NCBI RefSeq assembly: GCF_040581485.1
Contig: NC_090133.1
Span: 13,826,001-13,890,000, forward strand
From: Linepithema humile
Lineage: Eukaryota > Arthropoda > Insecta > Hymenoptera > Formicidae
Length of the DNA: 64,000 nucleotides
Direction of reading: 5' to 3'
Below are positions 50,470 to 62,444 of this stretch, in pieces; the stretch's first letter is position 1, and each line of letters starts with the position of its first letter. The position numbers were made by a program, and so were the translations under genes. A model generated the notes under the pieces. That model was given only the letters and a program-made list of their open reading frames with translations, was not told where the DNA came from and did no database searches.

Positions 50470-50538
50470 CTCGTAACCTTGTTTCGCGCCTCGGCCGCCA
50501 CCCCAGTAGTCGCTTTCTTTGTCGTGCGGGGCGCATTG
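50470..50538 (-). CDS. rn: Exon A of rotund-like zinc-finger gene (N-terminal region, partial CDS)
   Basis: A 69-nt minus-strand exon bounded by a good acceptor (pyrimidine-rich stretch then TTGCAG) and a donor GAG|GTGAGA. In phase 0 it encodes 23 residues, beginning QCAPHDKESDYW and ending KQGYE. It has no stop, is exactly divisible by three, and is in the only frame that continues through exons B and C. It lies 97 nt upstream of exon B. No zinc finger or other domain falls here; it would be the linker-like N-terminal part of the factor. There is no in-frame ATG, so translation starts either in a further upstream exon that I could not place or at the methionine in exon B, which would make exon A leader. 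The splice sites and frame are seen directly. The gene name rests on exon C and is inferred. Confidence 0.75.
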
Positions 50539-52413
50539 CTGCAACACAGGAAAGTATCACTATTAGTTTTCGATATTTGTCTCTTAAATATTATTTGGTC
50601 GTTAATCAGACAGAAGACTTGTAGAATAAAAAAACAATGTCCTTGTCTGGTTTACTACAGCTTTTTAAAAATATTTTCTTAGGTATTTATTTATTTATTT
50701 TCTCTTTTCTTTTTTTATTTTAAATTATTTATTAATTTTATTTTAAGAAAACGTAATTAGACATACAGTTATATATTTGGACACGTAATCAGTACAGTAT
50801 CAGTATATATGAAATATTGGACAAACTCCTAAGGGGATGTCCCGATTTTGTTCGTCATAAATTACTCAACATCTTGCCAATTATCGTTCGGAAACGCCTT
50901 TTGAGATCCAGAAGCGTACTTCCGCGGAATTAATCGTCTGCAGCACCTTGCGACGGTCCAATGGCACGCATAGAGCGGCCACAAGAGCTATCGAAGGATG
51001 ACCCCGTTTCCCTTCCCACGACCCTCTAAACCACATCCATCCCCCGGCATGACCTTCCGCACCTCGACAATGCTCGCGCCAGATCGTGTACGGCACCCCG
51101 AGAATTCGAAATGGGCTATGTCTCGTAAACCGAAAGTTCGAACCACTTTCTTCTTCTTTCTATCTGACGGAAAAATCTCCTCTAATAAATAAAAAATTGC
51201 ATATTTTCTTTTTTCATTTCTTGATATTACAATATACATAAAAATGAAACGACAAAAGGTAAAATTATAATTTTTATTATCTCTCAAAACAGAAGAGATA
51301 TATAAAGGAATGTTTCAAAGTTGCTTGAAAAAAATGTGTAATGTGAAACACGTATGTTTTTTACAGCACTTAACTTTTCCAGAATTTCAAGATTTTATTT
51401 CATTTTAAATAAGAACATTTTTTTCTAACCGCCTGATGATAAGCATCTTAGGGCGAATTTAATATATTACTAACCCATCACATGAAATGGCTCGCAAAAA
51501 TGCATATCTCCACCTCAGCATTGTAATACGAGTGATATATGCTCATACAAAATATCAATGTTAGATTACGTAAAAATATTCAGTGATATAAAAATCATGT
51601 ATCGTGAAAAACACGTCGTCTGTATGCGGAGGATCAATAAATGAACGAAGAGAAAATGTATTTAAAACTTGGAAACTGCTATGTAGATACTCCATCATTC
51701 GCTGACGTATATATATGTATATACGTACATACGTATAGACGGTATTTGATAGCAAGTCTTTCCGCTTAACGATAGATCGCCGAGTGCATCTCGCGTGACT
51801 CATGATATCATTTGCGTATATCCACCTTGTCCTTCACAATTTAAACATATCGGACAATAAATATCCGCTATGAATAATCCGATAATACCCGGTGCAGTGT
51901 ATTGACGAAAACATCTAATATTCATAGCGCGCATAATACTAAACGAGATATTTATATCGAGATGCCTTTACGACAACGACGTAAATATAGCCAGAGGTCA
52001 AAAAGCTGTGCGCGCGAGATACGGACGGCGATATGGATCAAGTCGTGCCGAAAAGGCGACCAAGATCGTGCTCGTCCTGGAGAAGGGCTGGCACTAGCCC
52101 TTCGCGCTACAGGTGGCTCGTCAAACGATCCGATTCTGCAGGAATGCCGTCGGAGCGTCGGATAGGACGAAGATACTGCTGCTTTCTGGATCAAGGATGG
52201 TGGCCCGTCGATGATGCTCGGCGCAGAAGCATCTCCGCGCCCACGGAGATTATGACGTGGGATAAACGGCGGGGAAGATGCGCCAGGAGCAAGCGGAGCA
52301 ACGGCGGAAGGACGTGGGACGATTCGTATCTATTTTAAAGACCGGAAACCCAGTAGAAGTCGAAGTGGGCGTAAGACGCATACGTACGCTCGAGAGCAAT
52401 CGACTTTGTCGGC

Positions 52414-52453
<40 letters not shown>

Positions 52454-53002
52454 GAGGAGGAGGAGGAAGAACTGGTGGGGGTTGAGCGGCGAGGAGAAAT
52501 TTCATCCCTTAAATCTAACCATGTGTCACTGGATGGCATCGCCTATACAGCGACGACCGCGCGGTTCTAAAAGCGAGATCTCTATAGATAATGTCGGGGT
52601 AATGCGTTCCTAATGAATAAAATGAAACGGAATCTTGATATTTGATGAGTTTGCTCTACAGCTTATTCGACGATTCGCAAACTAACGATTGAAATTCGAT
52701 TACTGAAATTGATTGAGTGAAAAAATAGACTGCTTACTTTTCAGGTTTATTGACAATTCATAATATACTTTATAACATCTGCTTATAGCGGAAAATGCGA
52801 TGTTTAATAAATCTGTTTAATAATCCTCTGTGTTTATTTTAAAGTAAAGTCACGACTTCGATAAAGAGAAAACGAAAATCGAAAGCAGAAATAGATTATA
52901 ATCGAGCTCTCTTCACTCGTACTGAGAAGTAGCGGACACTATTAGTATTATTCCTTTCACATCTTGTTAAAGATATCAATATCTTCTAATACAATATAAA
53001 TA
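50539..53002. other. Sequence upstream of exon A; no firm exon
   Basis: 50640-50900 and 51190-51900 are AT-rich. CpG-richer patches at 50880-51190 and 51990-52340 have open minus-strand frames without matched donor and acceptor sites. A 5' exon of the gene may lie further right. Confidence 0.5.
52415..52469. repeat. (GA)n then (GAG)n repeat
   Basis: About 17 GA units passing directly into GAG triplets. Confidence 0.95.
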
Positions 53003-53088
53003 TAGCAGGTGCAAAAGTTTAGATGGGTTTCTATTAGGGATCGTCTATTAAAAACCCGATATCATAAAAACCTTTGCACGTACCTAAT
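53003..53088. mobile_element. Tiny palindromic mariner-like element
   Basis: The left end AGGTGCAAAAGTTT (from 53007) and, on the minus strand from the right, AGGTACGTGCAAAGGTTT are near-copies in inverted orientation. Both continue to a GGGTTT block and both are flanked by TA dinucleotides. At about 85 bp it is little more than two terminal repeats joined together. The assignment to Tc1/mariner comes from the TA flanks and end composition and is inference. Confidence 0.5.
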
Positions 53089-53835
53089 AATACCATCTTA
53101 AAAGAGTGATCTAGTGAGTAGAACGTCCCATCGTGCAAAAATGTGGTTGTGTCTGCAAGTACAAAAGCACGAAAATATCAAAAGCAATGGATACACGTGA
53201 TCAATTCAAATTGAATCTAGCGGTTCCGTGCGCGCGCGCGTCTGTGTGTGTGTGTCTGTGTGTGTGCAGGCCGGTTAAAATTCAGCTGAATAATTTCCAT
53301 ATCGGTATCAACGATATGTACTAAAGTGCCGTCCGTGGCAGCGAATCGCTCGGCGAGCCCTTACGTCCAGCGCCCTACGTGCTCGACAGAGAAGAACGTG
53401 CCGGAGGCACAGCTCTGGATTGGTAATCCAACCTACCACGGTTCGCTCGAAGGGAAGATATAGAGAAAGAAGAAAAAAAATACATTTTAGCTCGCATCCA
53501 GGCACTGCAGCCAGTTTCACCCTCCTCCCCTCCCCCCTTCCCACCCTCGCCCGCTCCTATACTATACCCACCCACCCACCGCGCTCTTCTCGCGCACCCC
53601 TCGCGGTTCTCCTTTTCCTCTCTCACATCCAGGCTCCCTTTACGCCCTTCTTTATCTCTCCGTTTCTCCCTCTCGCGCTCGCCGTACGCTGTACGTACGT
53701 GTGCATGTGAGTACATGGTCGAGCCGATGGTCGAGAAGAGCGTCCCGATAGAAAAAGGACGCCGACGCGCAGCGTCGGTAGGTGGTCGGGTAGTCGTGAA
53801 AAAAAAAATCAAAAAGATGGGAACCGGGGGCAAGG
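53089..53835. other. Upstream flank with pyrimidine-rich segment; candidate start exon
   Basis: 53510-53700 is pyrimidine-rich on the plus strand. On the minus strand an ATG at about 53717 (MYSHAH, phase 0) is followed by CAC|GTACGT, which could join in frame to exon A. The donor is weak and this is only a candidate. Confidence 0.25.
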
Positions 53836-54422
53836 GGGCCGGGGGAGAGAGGGGGAGGGAGGGCGGGGGGCGGGGGTGAAAGGCAGGGAAAAATGAAAGG
53901 GAGGTGGGAAGTGAGAGGGTGGGCGAATGAGAGAGGAGGAAAAGGGCGGAGGATAGACGGGACGAGAGGAAAAGAGATCATGTGCGTATGTGCGACATGA
54001 GAAAGAGAGGGAAGGAGAGAGAGCGGGATGCTCGAGGCTGTATTCCGATGGCGGGGGAGCGGCGCATGGGCAGCCGCTGGAGGGGGGAGAAAAAAGGTGT
54101 AAAAAATGTCGGAGCCGAGGAAACGGGAGGAAAAAATCGGGCCGTCTCTACGGAGACGGCGGGGGTATGTAGTGAGGGGCAGGAGGAAGACAGAACAGAG
54201 GAGGGAAGGGTTGGAAGAGAGAAGCCGGTTAGAGGAGATGGGCGAGCACGGAAGAAGGATGGCGGACGAGTACAAGGGAGAGGAAAAATCGGGAGACGGT
54301 GAAAGGAGAAAAATCGAGAGCGCGCGAAAGACGAAGAGATAACAAGAGAAAGAGAACGCGGTGCGGGGAAAGAGAGAGAAAAAAGAGAGGGAAAGAAAGA
54401 GAGAATGAAAGAGGGAGAGAAA

Positions 54423-54458
<36 letters not shown>

Positions 54459-54488
54459 GAGGGAGGGAGGGAGGGAGGAAAGTGAGAG

Positions 54489-54576
<88 letters not shown>

Positions 54577-55027
54577 GGAGAAAGAGAAGGACGGACAAAG
54601 ATAGACAATCGGGGAAAGACGAGTGGAATGACGCAAGGGAGAAAGAAAAGGGACGAGGCTGAGAGATGAAGAAAAGGACAGGCAGACAAAGAGAGGGACG
54701 GCGAACGCGACGAAGGCGAGAAGGGTGGCGAAGCAGGACCGAAACGAGAAAGGAAAGAAAGAGAAAGAGAGCGGCCCGCACCGTGCACATGCGTGACCGT
54801 CCGTCCGCGTACGAGGCGGTGGGTATTGATCAGCCAAAGAGCGCCACGACGCCGGGCGTCCTTTTGCGAGCCTTGCTTTTTTCGGCACGGCGCGCGGCGC
54901 GGAGCGACGGGCGAGGGTGCAGGGGTCGTGCGCCGTTCGTAGAAGGAGGATGGGTAGAGAAGTCGATGCTTGAGGCGGCGGGAGGAGGAGGAGGAGGAGG
55001 AGGAGGAGGAGGAGGAGGAGGAGGAGG
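53836..55027. repeat. About 1.2-kb polypurine tract with (GA)n and (GAG)n cores
   Basis: The plus strand is overwhelmingly G and A from 53836 to about 54780, with (GA)n cores at 54428-54452 and 54494-54570. A mixed 200-bp stretch follows, then (GAG)n at 54980-55027. The minus strand gives very long Ser/Leu/Pro frames that are artefacts of the repeat. Confidence 0.9.
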
Positions 55028-55093
55028 GTGGCGGTGCTGGAGAAGGTGGGATGCAAGGAGTGCCACGACCTAGCCCAACGAACTAGCCCGGCG

Positions 55094-55101
55094 TGACGTC
55101 A
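55094..55101. promoter_or_regulatory. CRE palindrome TGACGTCA
   Basis: A perfect CREB/ATF site in GCGTGACGTCACTC, between the polypurine tract and the GC hairpin. The CpG-rich setting makes a promoter-proximal role more plausible than for an isolated motif. Confidence 0.45.
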
Positions 55102-55120
55102 CTCTTTTTCTTTGCTCGCG

Positions 55121-55155
55121 CGCGCGACGGCGTCGCGATGCGACGCCGTCGCGCG
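55121..55155. repeat. Perfect 16-bp GC-rich hairpin
   Basis: The arm CGCGCGACGGCGTCGC, a 3-base loop GAT and the exact complement. It is extremely stable and CpG-dense, 20 bp from the CRE. Confidence 0.9.
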
Positions 55156-56684
55156 AGACGACTGAAAAAAGGAGAGATTCGTCAACAGTTACGCAGAGAA
55201 TTTGTTTTTTATCTCATGGAGACGTCCGCGATTTCGTATCTTACGCAGGGAGCCTCACGCAGTTGCCACGCACCTCGTGCGCGCGACAGCGCGCTTTGTT
55301 TACCGGAACAGCGAGTAGTAGTATCTGCACGTGGTCGCGTTGTAACGCAACGTGAGAGAACTGAAAACATAATTTTTCGTCAATTACGTCGATAATGTCA
55401 CGAATTGTCTCTTGTCGTTTGATAAAGAGAGACGGGAAGGAAAACTAGAATGCCCGAATTTCCAACGATTCGATTAAAGCCAAGATTTATCACCAATTAC
55501 GCGACAGCGATCGATGGCCACAATTCTCGCTTATTATGCAGATAATATAGCTTCGTTCATCTCATAAAGCGTTGAATGCAAATTATGGTGTATTGTTACG
55601 CTAGTAAGTACAACGCAGTCAGTTTCTCTTGCTGTGTAACAGGCAGACCGAATGGAAACGCTTACTATCGATTTAATACAACCTTTCGCTGCGGACAAGA
55701 TGTAGTGGCCATTCAAATTATACGTAGCCCATTTATCGGCCGAGCATTAAACGTCTGAGCGATTGAAGATAGAATCGCCCCTCTCAGATTCAAAATATAA
55801 TAATGTGTCGCGCGGTCTGAAATCTCAAGTATTAAACTAATGTATAATCAGAGATTAGCACAATATCTTCATAAGATCTCGCGGCAACGGCTGCTTACGC
55901 AGGAATGCACGACTTATAAAAAGTTACATTCCAAGTTTCTCAAAAGCGGCGGTACTGCGTATGAGTGTCGGGTACATTTACCGCGCACCATTTCTACAAA
56001 CGATTATTGCCAAAGTCGTATCGCCGCGACTTAAGTAGCACTAATATTTTATAAATAGCAGCGAGTGTATCGTGTAATAAATGTGGATATTTAATATGCA
56101 CTGTACTGTAAGAAAAATATTACATAAAGAAAAAAAGATTTCGGATATTAAAATTAATGGTCCGAGCGCTCGCGATCTAGGGACCTGTCGCTCGCCAAGT
56201 CCGATGACAGGAATATCTTGGGGGGGCTCGCGACCCTATGAGTCCCAACGGACACCGAGAATGCGACGAGATGCACCGCGCCGGGGGTGAAGGAACGAAC
56301 ATCCGTCGTTCCGCGGTAACCCGACCAGAAGCTCGGATTTCCACTCTGATAGAGCGGGACTGGAGATCGTCTCGTCGATGAACGGTCGACGGTTACTCGG
56401 TCCGATAGAACGCTGACAGCTGGTAAAACTTGGCCGTTCAAGGGTTACGCAGCACACGTGGCACACGTGGCTCTGAGAGAGAAAGAGAGCCACCGAACGG
56501 CTATCGCGTACGTCAGAGCAGCAATCCTTGAAATTACGAGATGCGAATGAACGAGAAGCAGTGATCAGCCTGTTAATTTTGTGTCTGAAAGAAAGCGAAT
56601 ATTCTCAGCCGCGATGAGTGTGATATAAGTAGAATCGGATGAATCAATGGAATTAGAGAAAGTAAATAGTTTAAGCAATATTTT
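55156..56684. other. Upstream flank; no gene seen
   Basis: CpG-rich at 55160-55400 and 56155-56530, AT-richer between. The second island contains the duplicated E-box. Frames on both strands at 56154-56493 are open but unrecognised and lack splice sites. Confidence 0.5.
56452..56471. promoter_or_regulatory. Tandem E-boxes
   Basis: GCACACGTG directly repeated, giving two CACGTG palindromes 9 bp apart in a CpG-rich island. CACGTG is bound by Myc/Max, Clock/Cycle and related bHLH factors. Confidence 0.4.
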
Positions 56685-56897
56685 GCAAAAAAAATTATAT
56701 AAAATGTGCAAGGTATAAATGTATCATCGTAACGTTTAAATCATCGTCGGAAATATGTGTTGGTATAAAAATCCGTAGAATATTATTAAGAATTTTATTT
56801 TTTAATTAAACATCTTCCAGGCTAATAGTTTTCTTGAATTATTTAAATTACGATGATACATTTATATTTTGCAAATTTTGTATAATTTTTTATATGC
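56685..56897. mobile_element. Long AT-rich hairpin, probable MITE
   Basis: The left arm 56685-56744 and right arm 56837-56897 are inverted copies of about 60 bp. They share a perfect TATAAATGTATCATCGTAA block and, further out, AAATTATA-rich sequence. Overall match by eye is about 80 percent. There is no coding capacity. No clear target duplication was seen, so the superfamily is unassigned. Confidence 0.6.
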
Positions 56898-57552
56898 TAT
56901 TATATTTTTTATATCCTATATATATCCTCAAATATAAATGTGAAGTCAAATCCATTTAAATGGCGGAAATTTGATAAATGGTTTAATTGGTGGGATATTC
57001 ATTAATTAGGGCATTGAAGCTTTAAAAGAATGAAAGTGGCAAACTTGATTATTCTGTATAGGATTCGTAAGAGTATAAAGTATAACGGAAATTTAATTAT
57101 ACATTTAACCATCTAATTCTTTAATTATCTAGTCGTTAAAAATAAGAAAAAAATTCCATCTCTAAATATTGCTCCACTGTACCTAGAAAATCTTGCCTAA
57201 TTTGAAAACAACATCATACAACTTCAGCGCGGAGAGTGATAGAATTATTGTTATTGAGAAATTTTCTCGGCGACGAGGCTAAAAATACTCTCCGGCGTGA
57301 GCAAAGTGTCTCTCTCCGGCTTATCTCCGGTTAAAGACCCTCCAACGCCACCATTCATTTAGGAATATGCAAGACACACGTGTCTTCCCACAGAGTGTCA
57401 GTAGAGCCATATCGCTTTCGTGGCTTTTTTTGTCCTTTAGGCTCGGAGGAACGCAAGGGTGGCCAACGAGGCACATGTGGTCCATGACTCTCGTTTCTCT
57501 CCTGTTCTTCCCTCGCACCTCATCCCTAGTCTGCTCTAGGACATGCGAGTAC

Positions 57553-57555
<3 letters not shown>

Positions 57556-57592
<37 letters not shown>

Positions 57593-57630
57593 GGGAGGGG
57601 GTAGAGAGGAGGAGGAGGAGGAGGAGGAAC
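57556..57630. repeat. (GA)n and (GAG)n purine repeat
   Basis: About 15 GA units, a G-rich spacer, then GAG triplets. Confidence 0.95.
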
Positions 57631-57763
57631 AGAAGGGACACCAAGAGTGATAAAATTCAACAGTTGGCCTCAGATTGGTGGCGTTTCTCGCTCTTCTCGC
57701 GCTCTTCATGCCTTTCTCCTCAGCCGTCTAGCAAGCCATTGGTTTTGATAACCGATTGCCTGA

Positions 57764-57791
57764 AATTTTCATAACTGTTGTTATGAAAATT
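57764..57791. repeat. Small perfect hairpin
   Basis: The 12-bp arm AATTTTCATAAC, loop TGTT and perfect complement. Confidence 0.8.
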
Positions 57792-60700
57792 AGGACGATT
57801 GGAAAGAATGGTTTTTTTTCTAACACGCTCGTGTAAACACAGCTCGTTAAAAATTAAAAAGATTAGAATAAAATATTAATTATTTTTCCATGGACATTAT
57901 TTCTTTGAGAGATAGCAGAATTTTTTAATAACATAATTTCTAGCAACCTTTGTCACAATAATTATAACTTTAATACTACTCAAACTGTTCGCACTTTATC
58001 GTCAACTAAAAAAAAAAACGATATCTTTATCTCAAGCGTTTCCGGTATTAAAATATTGCGCAAAAGATTGGTGCTGGAGATAAACTGAAAAGGATATGAA
58101 ATTTCGGACGCCTCCAAAAATCGATAAAGAACGAGCCGAAATCCTTCGAGACGGACAAGAGCCAGCCGCGATATCATCGTTGGTTGATAAGATCGCTGAC
58201 CTAAATGGTGCGCGAAGAGGCGCGAAGAGGTGCGAAGAGACGGGAATAGAACGAGCGGCGGGGGAGAGGAGATCTGACCCAGACGAGTTTTTCCGCCGGT
58301 TTCCCGGGGGTTTCCTATTTTTCCCGGTCGTAACGTCGAGCGGCGGGTTGGGTTCTGCAGACAATTCGCAGTAAAATTTTTACAACCACCCCCCGTCGAT
58401 TTCGCCGCGACAGGGGTTGCGAGAAGCCGATGTAGGCGGGCAGGTGAAGGGGAATGGGGAAAGTAGCCGTGCTCCAGACGCGCGGAATAGCCGCGGCCTG
58501 GTCGCGGAAACCCATAAACCTATACGTCTGCTTGTCTACCTACGACCTCCAATCTCCTACGCTTCCACCTGCACCGCCACCCATCCAACCTACCCTCTTT
58601 CATCTTCCACCGAATGCCGCGCCGCCGGAAAATATATCTCTCGTCGTTTTGACGTTTATCCGTCATTTACCGTTACTTTTATCTCCGCTTTATTACTTGG
58701 ATCTTGCGTATTTCTCCAGATTTTATCATTCGAATCGTTAGAAATTTTTGCGTTTAACAAAACAGATCAAAAATTAATAGCAAAACACAAGATTAAATGG
58801 TAAAAACTTTAGCACACCGAGAACATTTACTTTGTCTATCGGGAAAGAAAATAATTTTGTGCAAAAGAAAATAAATTCTACGCGTAATTGTATATTTGAG
58901 AAATGTGCAAAGCTGTAAAATTTGTAAACAGAGATTCTACTAAATGATTTATAGATGTTCGTAAAATATTTCCAATCTTATCGTTTTCTCCGTTTCAACA
59001 ATTTTGTTTTTGTAAACGACATAAAATTTGCAGCTCTTAACCCTACCAGTTTATTTTCCTCTATAGTGCACATTACTGTATATCTCTCTTTCGGACCATC
59101 GCACGATTCGAGAGGGCAACACGTGGTGACCGGCTTCGTCGGAACGTTCTGTCTGCGTGTGAGAGAACACGGCGTTGGAATTTATATGCTCGCTCATGTT
59201 ACATATACATAATCTTATACAAGCAGAAGATAGAATTATTTTACAGCCACACAATGCGCAGTTAATGGCAACTATTATTTTAATATAATTTATTTTCATA
59301 TAATATTTTAATTTTTATCTCTCTTTTACATTTATATTATGTTTTTAAAACGAGCTTTATTTTGCATTTTAGGGTGGAAAAAAAAGAGATATTTTATATA
59401 CGTACAATATTTAGATACATTGGAATAATCCCTTTCTCCTTTTTCTAAGTCACAAAATGATATTATTATTAGTTCGAAATAAGCTCGATCGATTGTAATG
59501 TAAAATCCACATAATGTTGAATAAACGATATAAAAAAAGATACTTGCGTAAGTGAATCTTGACAATGCGAAAATTCGAATTGAATGCATCAAAGACATAT
59601 TTAGCTAATTTCACTAAAACAAGAAAAACAAGAGGAAAAAATGTTTATTTAAAATAAAAATAAATTGGAGTAAAGATATTATTCTACAGAGAAAGAAGAT
59701 AAAGAATATGTTGTACATGCATTAATACTAAAATATAGAATTTAACATTATTTGACACATGAAAATTCCAACGCAGATCACGAGTATATTCGATTAAAGC
59801 GACCCTTGTCCTTAACTGGAAATCATCCTGCCGTAGTTCCTCGCAAGTATAGCGCCGAAAGAAATTCTCGTGTGTTTGCCACAAAAAGCTTCTGCGGCGG
59901 CAGCCGTGTAGAAAGCTCGTTTGGCGGAGAAGGGCCAGTGAGCGCGCGAGGAGAATTATTTGAAAGAACCTCGCGGCGATTCTCCTTTTTTCGGCACTAA
60001 CCGCCGAGTCGTATTCCAAGGACGAGGGGAGGCAGCGGAAGCTCTTCCGGATACGAAACGAGGGAAAGAGTACAAGCCGCGCGTTGCACTTTTCCGCGCT
60101 GTAAAAACGTGGAGGGCGAAACCCGCCGAGAGATATTTCCTTGCTGGAGGAATCGTTTCGGCGCAATACACCGATGGATCGATGCGTTTTTCCGCGAGCG
60201 GACAATACACCGAAAAAGATTGCCCTTTCTTTCAAGCATTATTAGAAAATTTGTCTCCACTTATTTACAATTCACAATAGTTAACGATGATTTCTAGTGA
60301 GTTTGGCATGATGTTTCGATTTGCTGCGCGTAGCATTCACAATTATAATATAAAAAGAATATAAATTATTTTAGAAAAGTTCTACGGATGAATTATTACC
60401 AATGACAAGAATAAGATTCAAAAAATACAGCTATACGCGTGTTTTATGTAGATTTTCTAGCGCTTATCAAGAAAAGTTTCTCTGCTCTGCGCTAACGACG
60501 CAATTTCCGTTTGTGGAAAATCAGAAAAAAATTTGCAATTAACGCTAAAAGGTCCCGGGATACTTGAACACTCTCGGAAATTCTGCGAACCGTGGGAACA
60601 CTCGGTGGTTTTCAAAAGGGCTACGTGACTCCCTTTAGGTCCAACTTTTCGTTTGACCGAGTTTTCCGGCTTGCATAAACTCAAGGGCGAACGTCCGCGG

Positions 60701-62444
60701 ATGTCGACGTTGCGTTGCACCCTTTAAGCGTTATTTCAAAAACTTGCAGCCGTGTTTTGTTAACGCCTAATACTTGAAAAAAAGGACAATTAATGTCAAG
60801 AGGAACAAAATGAGTCTATGGTTTAATATAATTTGTAATAAAAGATGCAAATCACAGATTAGTGATGACATATATGTATAGTAACATATACGAAATCGAT
60901 TATATATATTACAGAAAATATAATATCAATATCTCAACGATAAGAGCATATATTTGTCATCGGCAGAATTCATCGATAAAAATGTCCCGTGGAATTTGTT
61001 GCGGTAACCAAAATACCTGCTTTCGATGCGATGACGATAAAAAATGCATTCGTGAGAGAATTCCAGGATAGAATGAAATTCCAGTTCTCGACGAAATATA
61101 GTCGATCGCTTTTCGACCGATCGTTCTTGACTACAGCTACGGGGGTCTGATAGCATCTTGAATGAAAATACGTTGAGAAACGAGTCGCGTAGGTGAAGAC
61201 GCGTCGAAATGAAATTCCTGAAGGGTCGATCTCCCTCTACCCCTATTCACCCCTATTCACGGTAACCCTTTGCCCCAGTTTCGTCATCTATTCACGCGGA
61301 TTAAAGTTGCGAAGGGGAACGAGAAAGGGTAATGTATGAAACACGTCGCAATATGAGAAACATAAGAAAATAAAACTTTGTTTCCCACTTTTTTCTCAGA
61401 GTACAATACCAAAATAAATTATAATACGTATACTTATGTATAAATTCATACCCGAAAGAATGATTAATAACAGCAATTATATTTCTAATCATTTAGTAGT
61501 TAAAGTGTGTAAAATAAACAAATTTAATTAATGTAATTTATATAATTTATTGCAAATGTTTATAGTCTTACAATCTTATTTGAAAATTGTATCTTGAAAT
61601 ATATTTTGTTACACGTACATTATATCAACTAGAAGACGATTTCAATAGAAATTCCCTTCAATAAAGATGCATTGCCGTCTAAAGCGGAGTGTCTGAAGGG
61701 ATGAAACAGTCAATCGGCATTACGACCCTCTATTGGCACAGTAGGGCAAAGCAACCCTTCGTTTCTCCAAGTCAATGGTGCGTAGATTACCAAAAGTCCT
61801 TCTGACTTCATTGAGAAATCTTTTCAGTGGATCAAAAGTTGCAGATTGTCGGATTGAGCCGATATCAAAATTTTATTAGGCAAAATTTATTTATTACAAA
61901 AGAAAATTCATTAAAATATACAATTATGTGCAAATGTGACGTCTTTCCTTTGGCTTCAGATTTTCAAAGATTAATTTTTATGATTATTATAATATGCGCT
62001 TCTTATGTCTCGAATATAAACTCGCGATAGTCATACATTATTTTTCATCACGTCAATAAATTATTCATTACGTAATCAAGAATGAAAGCCACGCTTGTAA
62101 TTTAAAACTCATTTTAGGGGATCCATAATTTGCGAAAGAAGAGAGAGAGAATAAAATTCCATTTATTATTCTACACGCTGTGTAATATAGAAAACATTTG
62201 AAGAATCAGAATACATACAAACATACATATGAGTAATACGTATTTTGTTTGTGTATGTATTTCGATTTTTTAATTTCAAATCCAATTTTCCATTACACGA
62301 AATTACATAAATAGATTTTTATCTGGAATTCCGTCGCCAATTACAGATCGTCTAAAGCGAGGATTTTTACGCTAGAGAAATGATAAAATTGTAACTTTCC
62401 GAAGAGTCAATCGTCAAGACTTTCATGTTGCGAATGATTCTTAC

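Larger units (their letters stand above)
56898..62444. other. Upstream flank/intron; no gene seen
   Basis: AT-rich sequence with CpG-richer islands at 57240-57730, 58090-58660, 59860-60240 and 61150-61340. A three-copy 10-bp repeat GCGCGAAGAG lies at 58210-58239 and a small hairpin at 57764-57791. The 183-residue minus-strand frame at 59684-60235 has no recognisable domain. Confidence 0.5.

Noticed and set aside
53652..54788. Minus-strand open frame of 378 codons rich in Ser, Leu and Pro
   Set aside because: It is a translation of the polypurine/(GA)n tract. All three frames on the strand give similar low-complexity peptides, and there is no domain.
59684..60235. Minus-strand open frame of 183 codons
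   Set aside because: No family resemblance, and several overlapping frames on both strands are equally open. Treated as chance in a CpG-rich patch.
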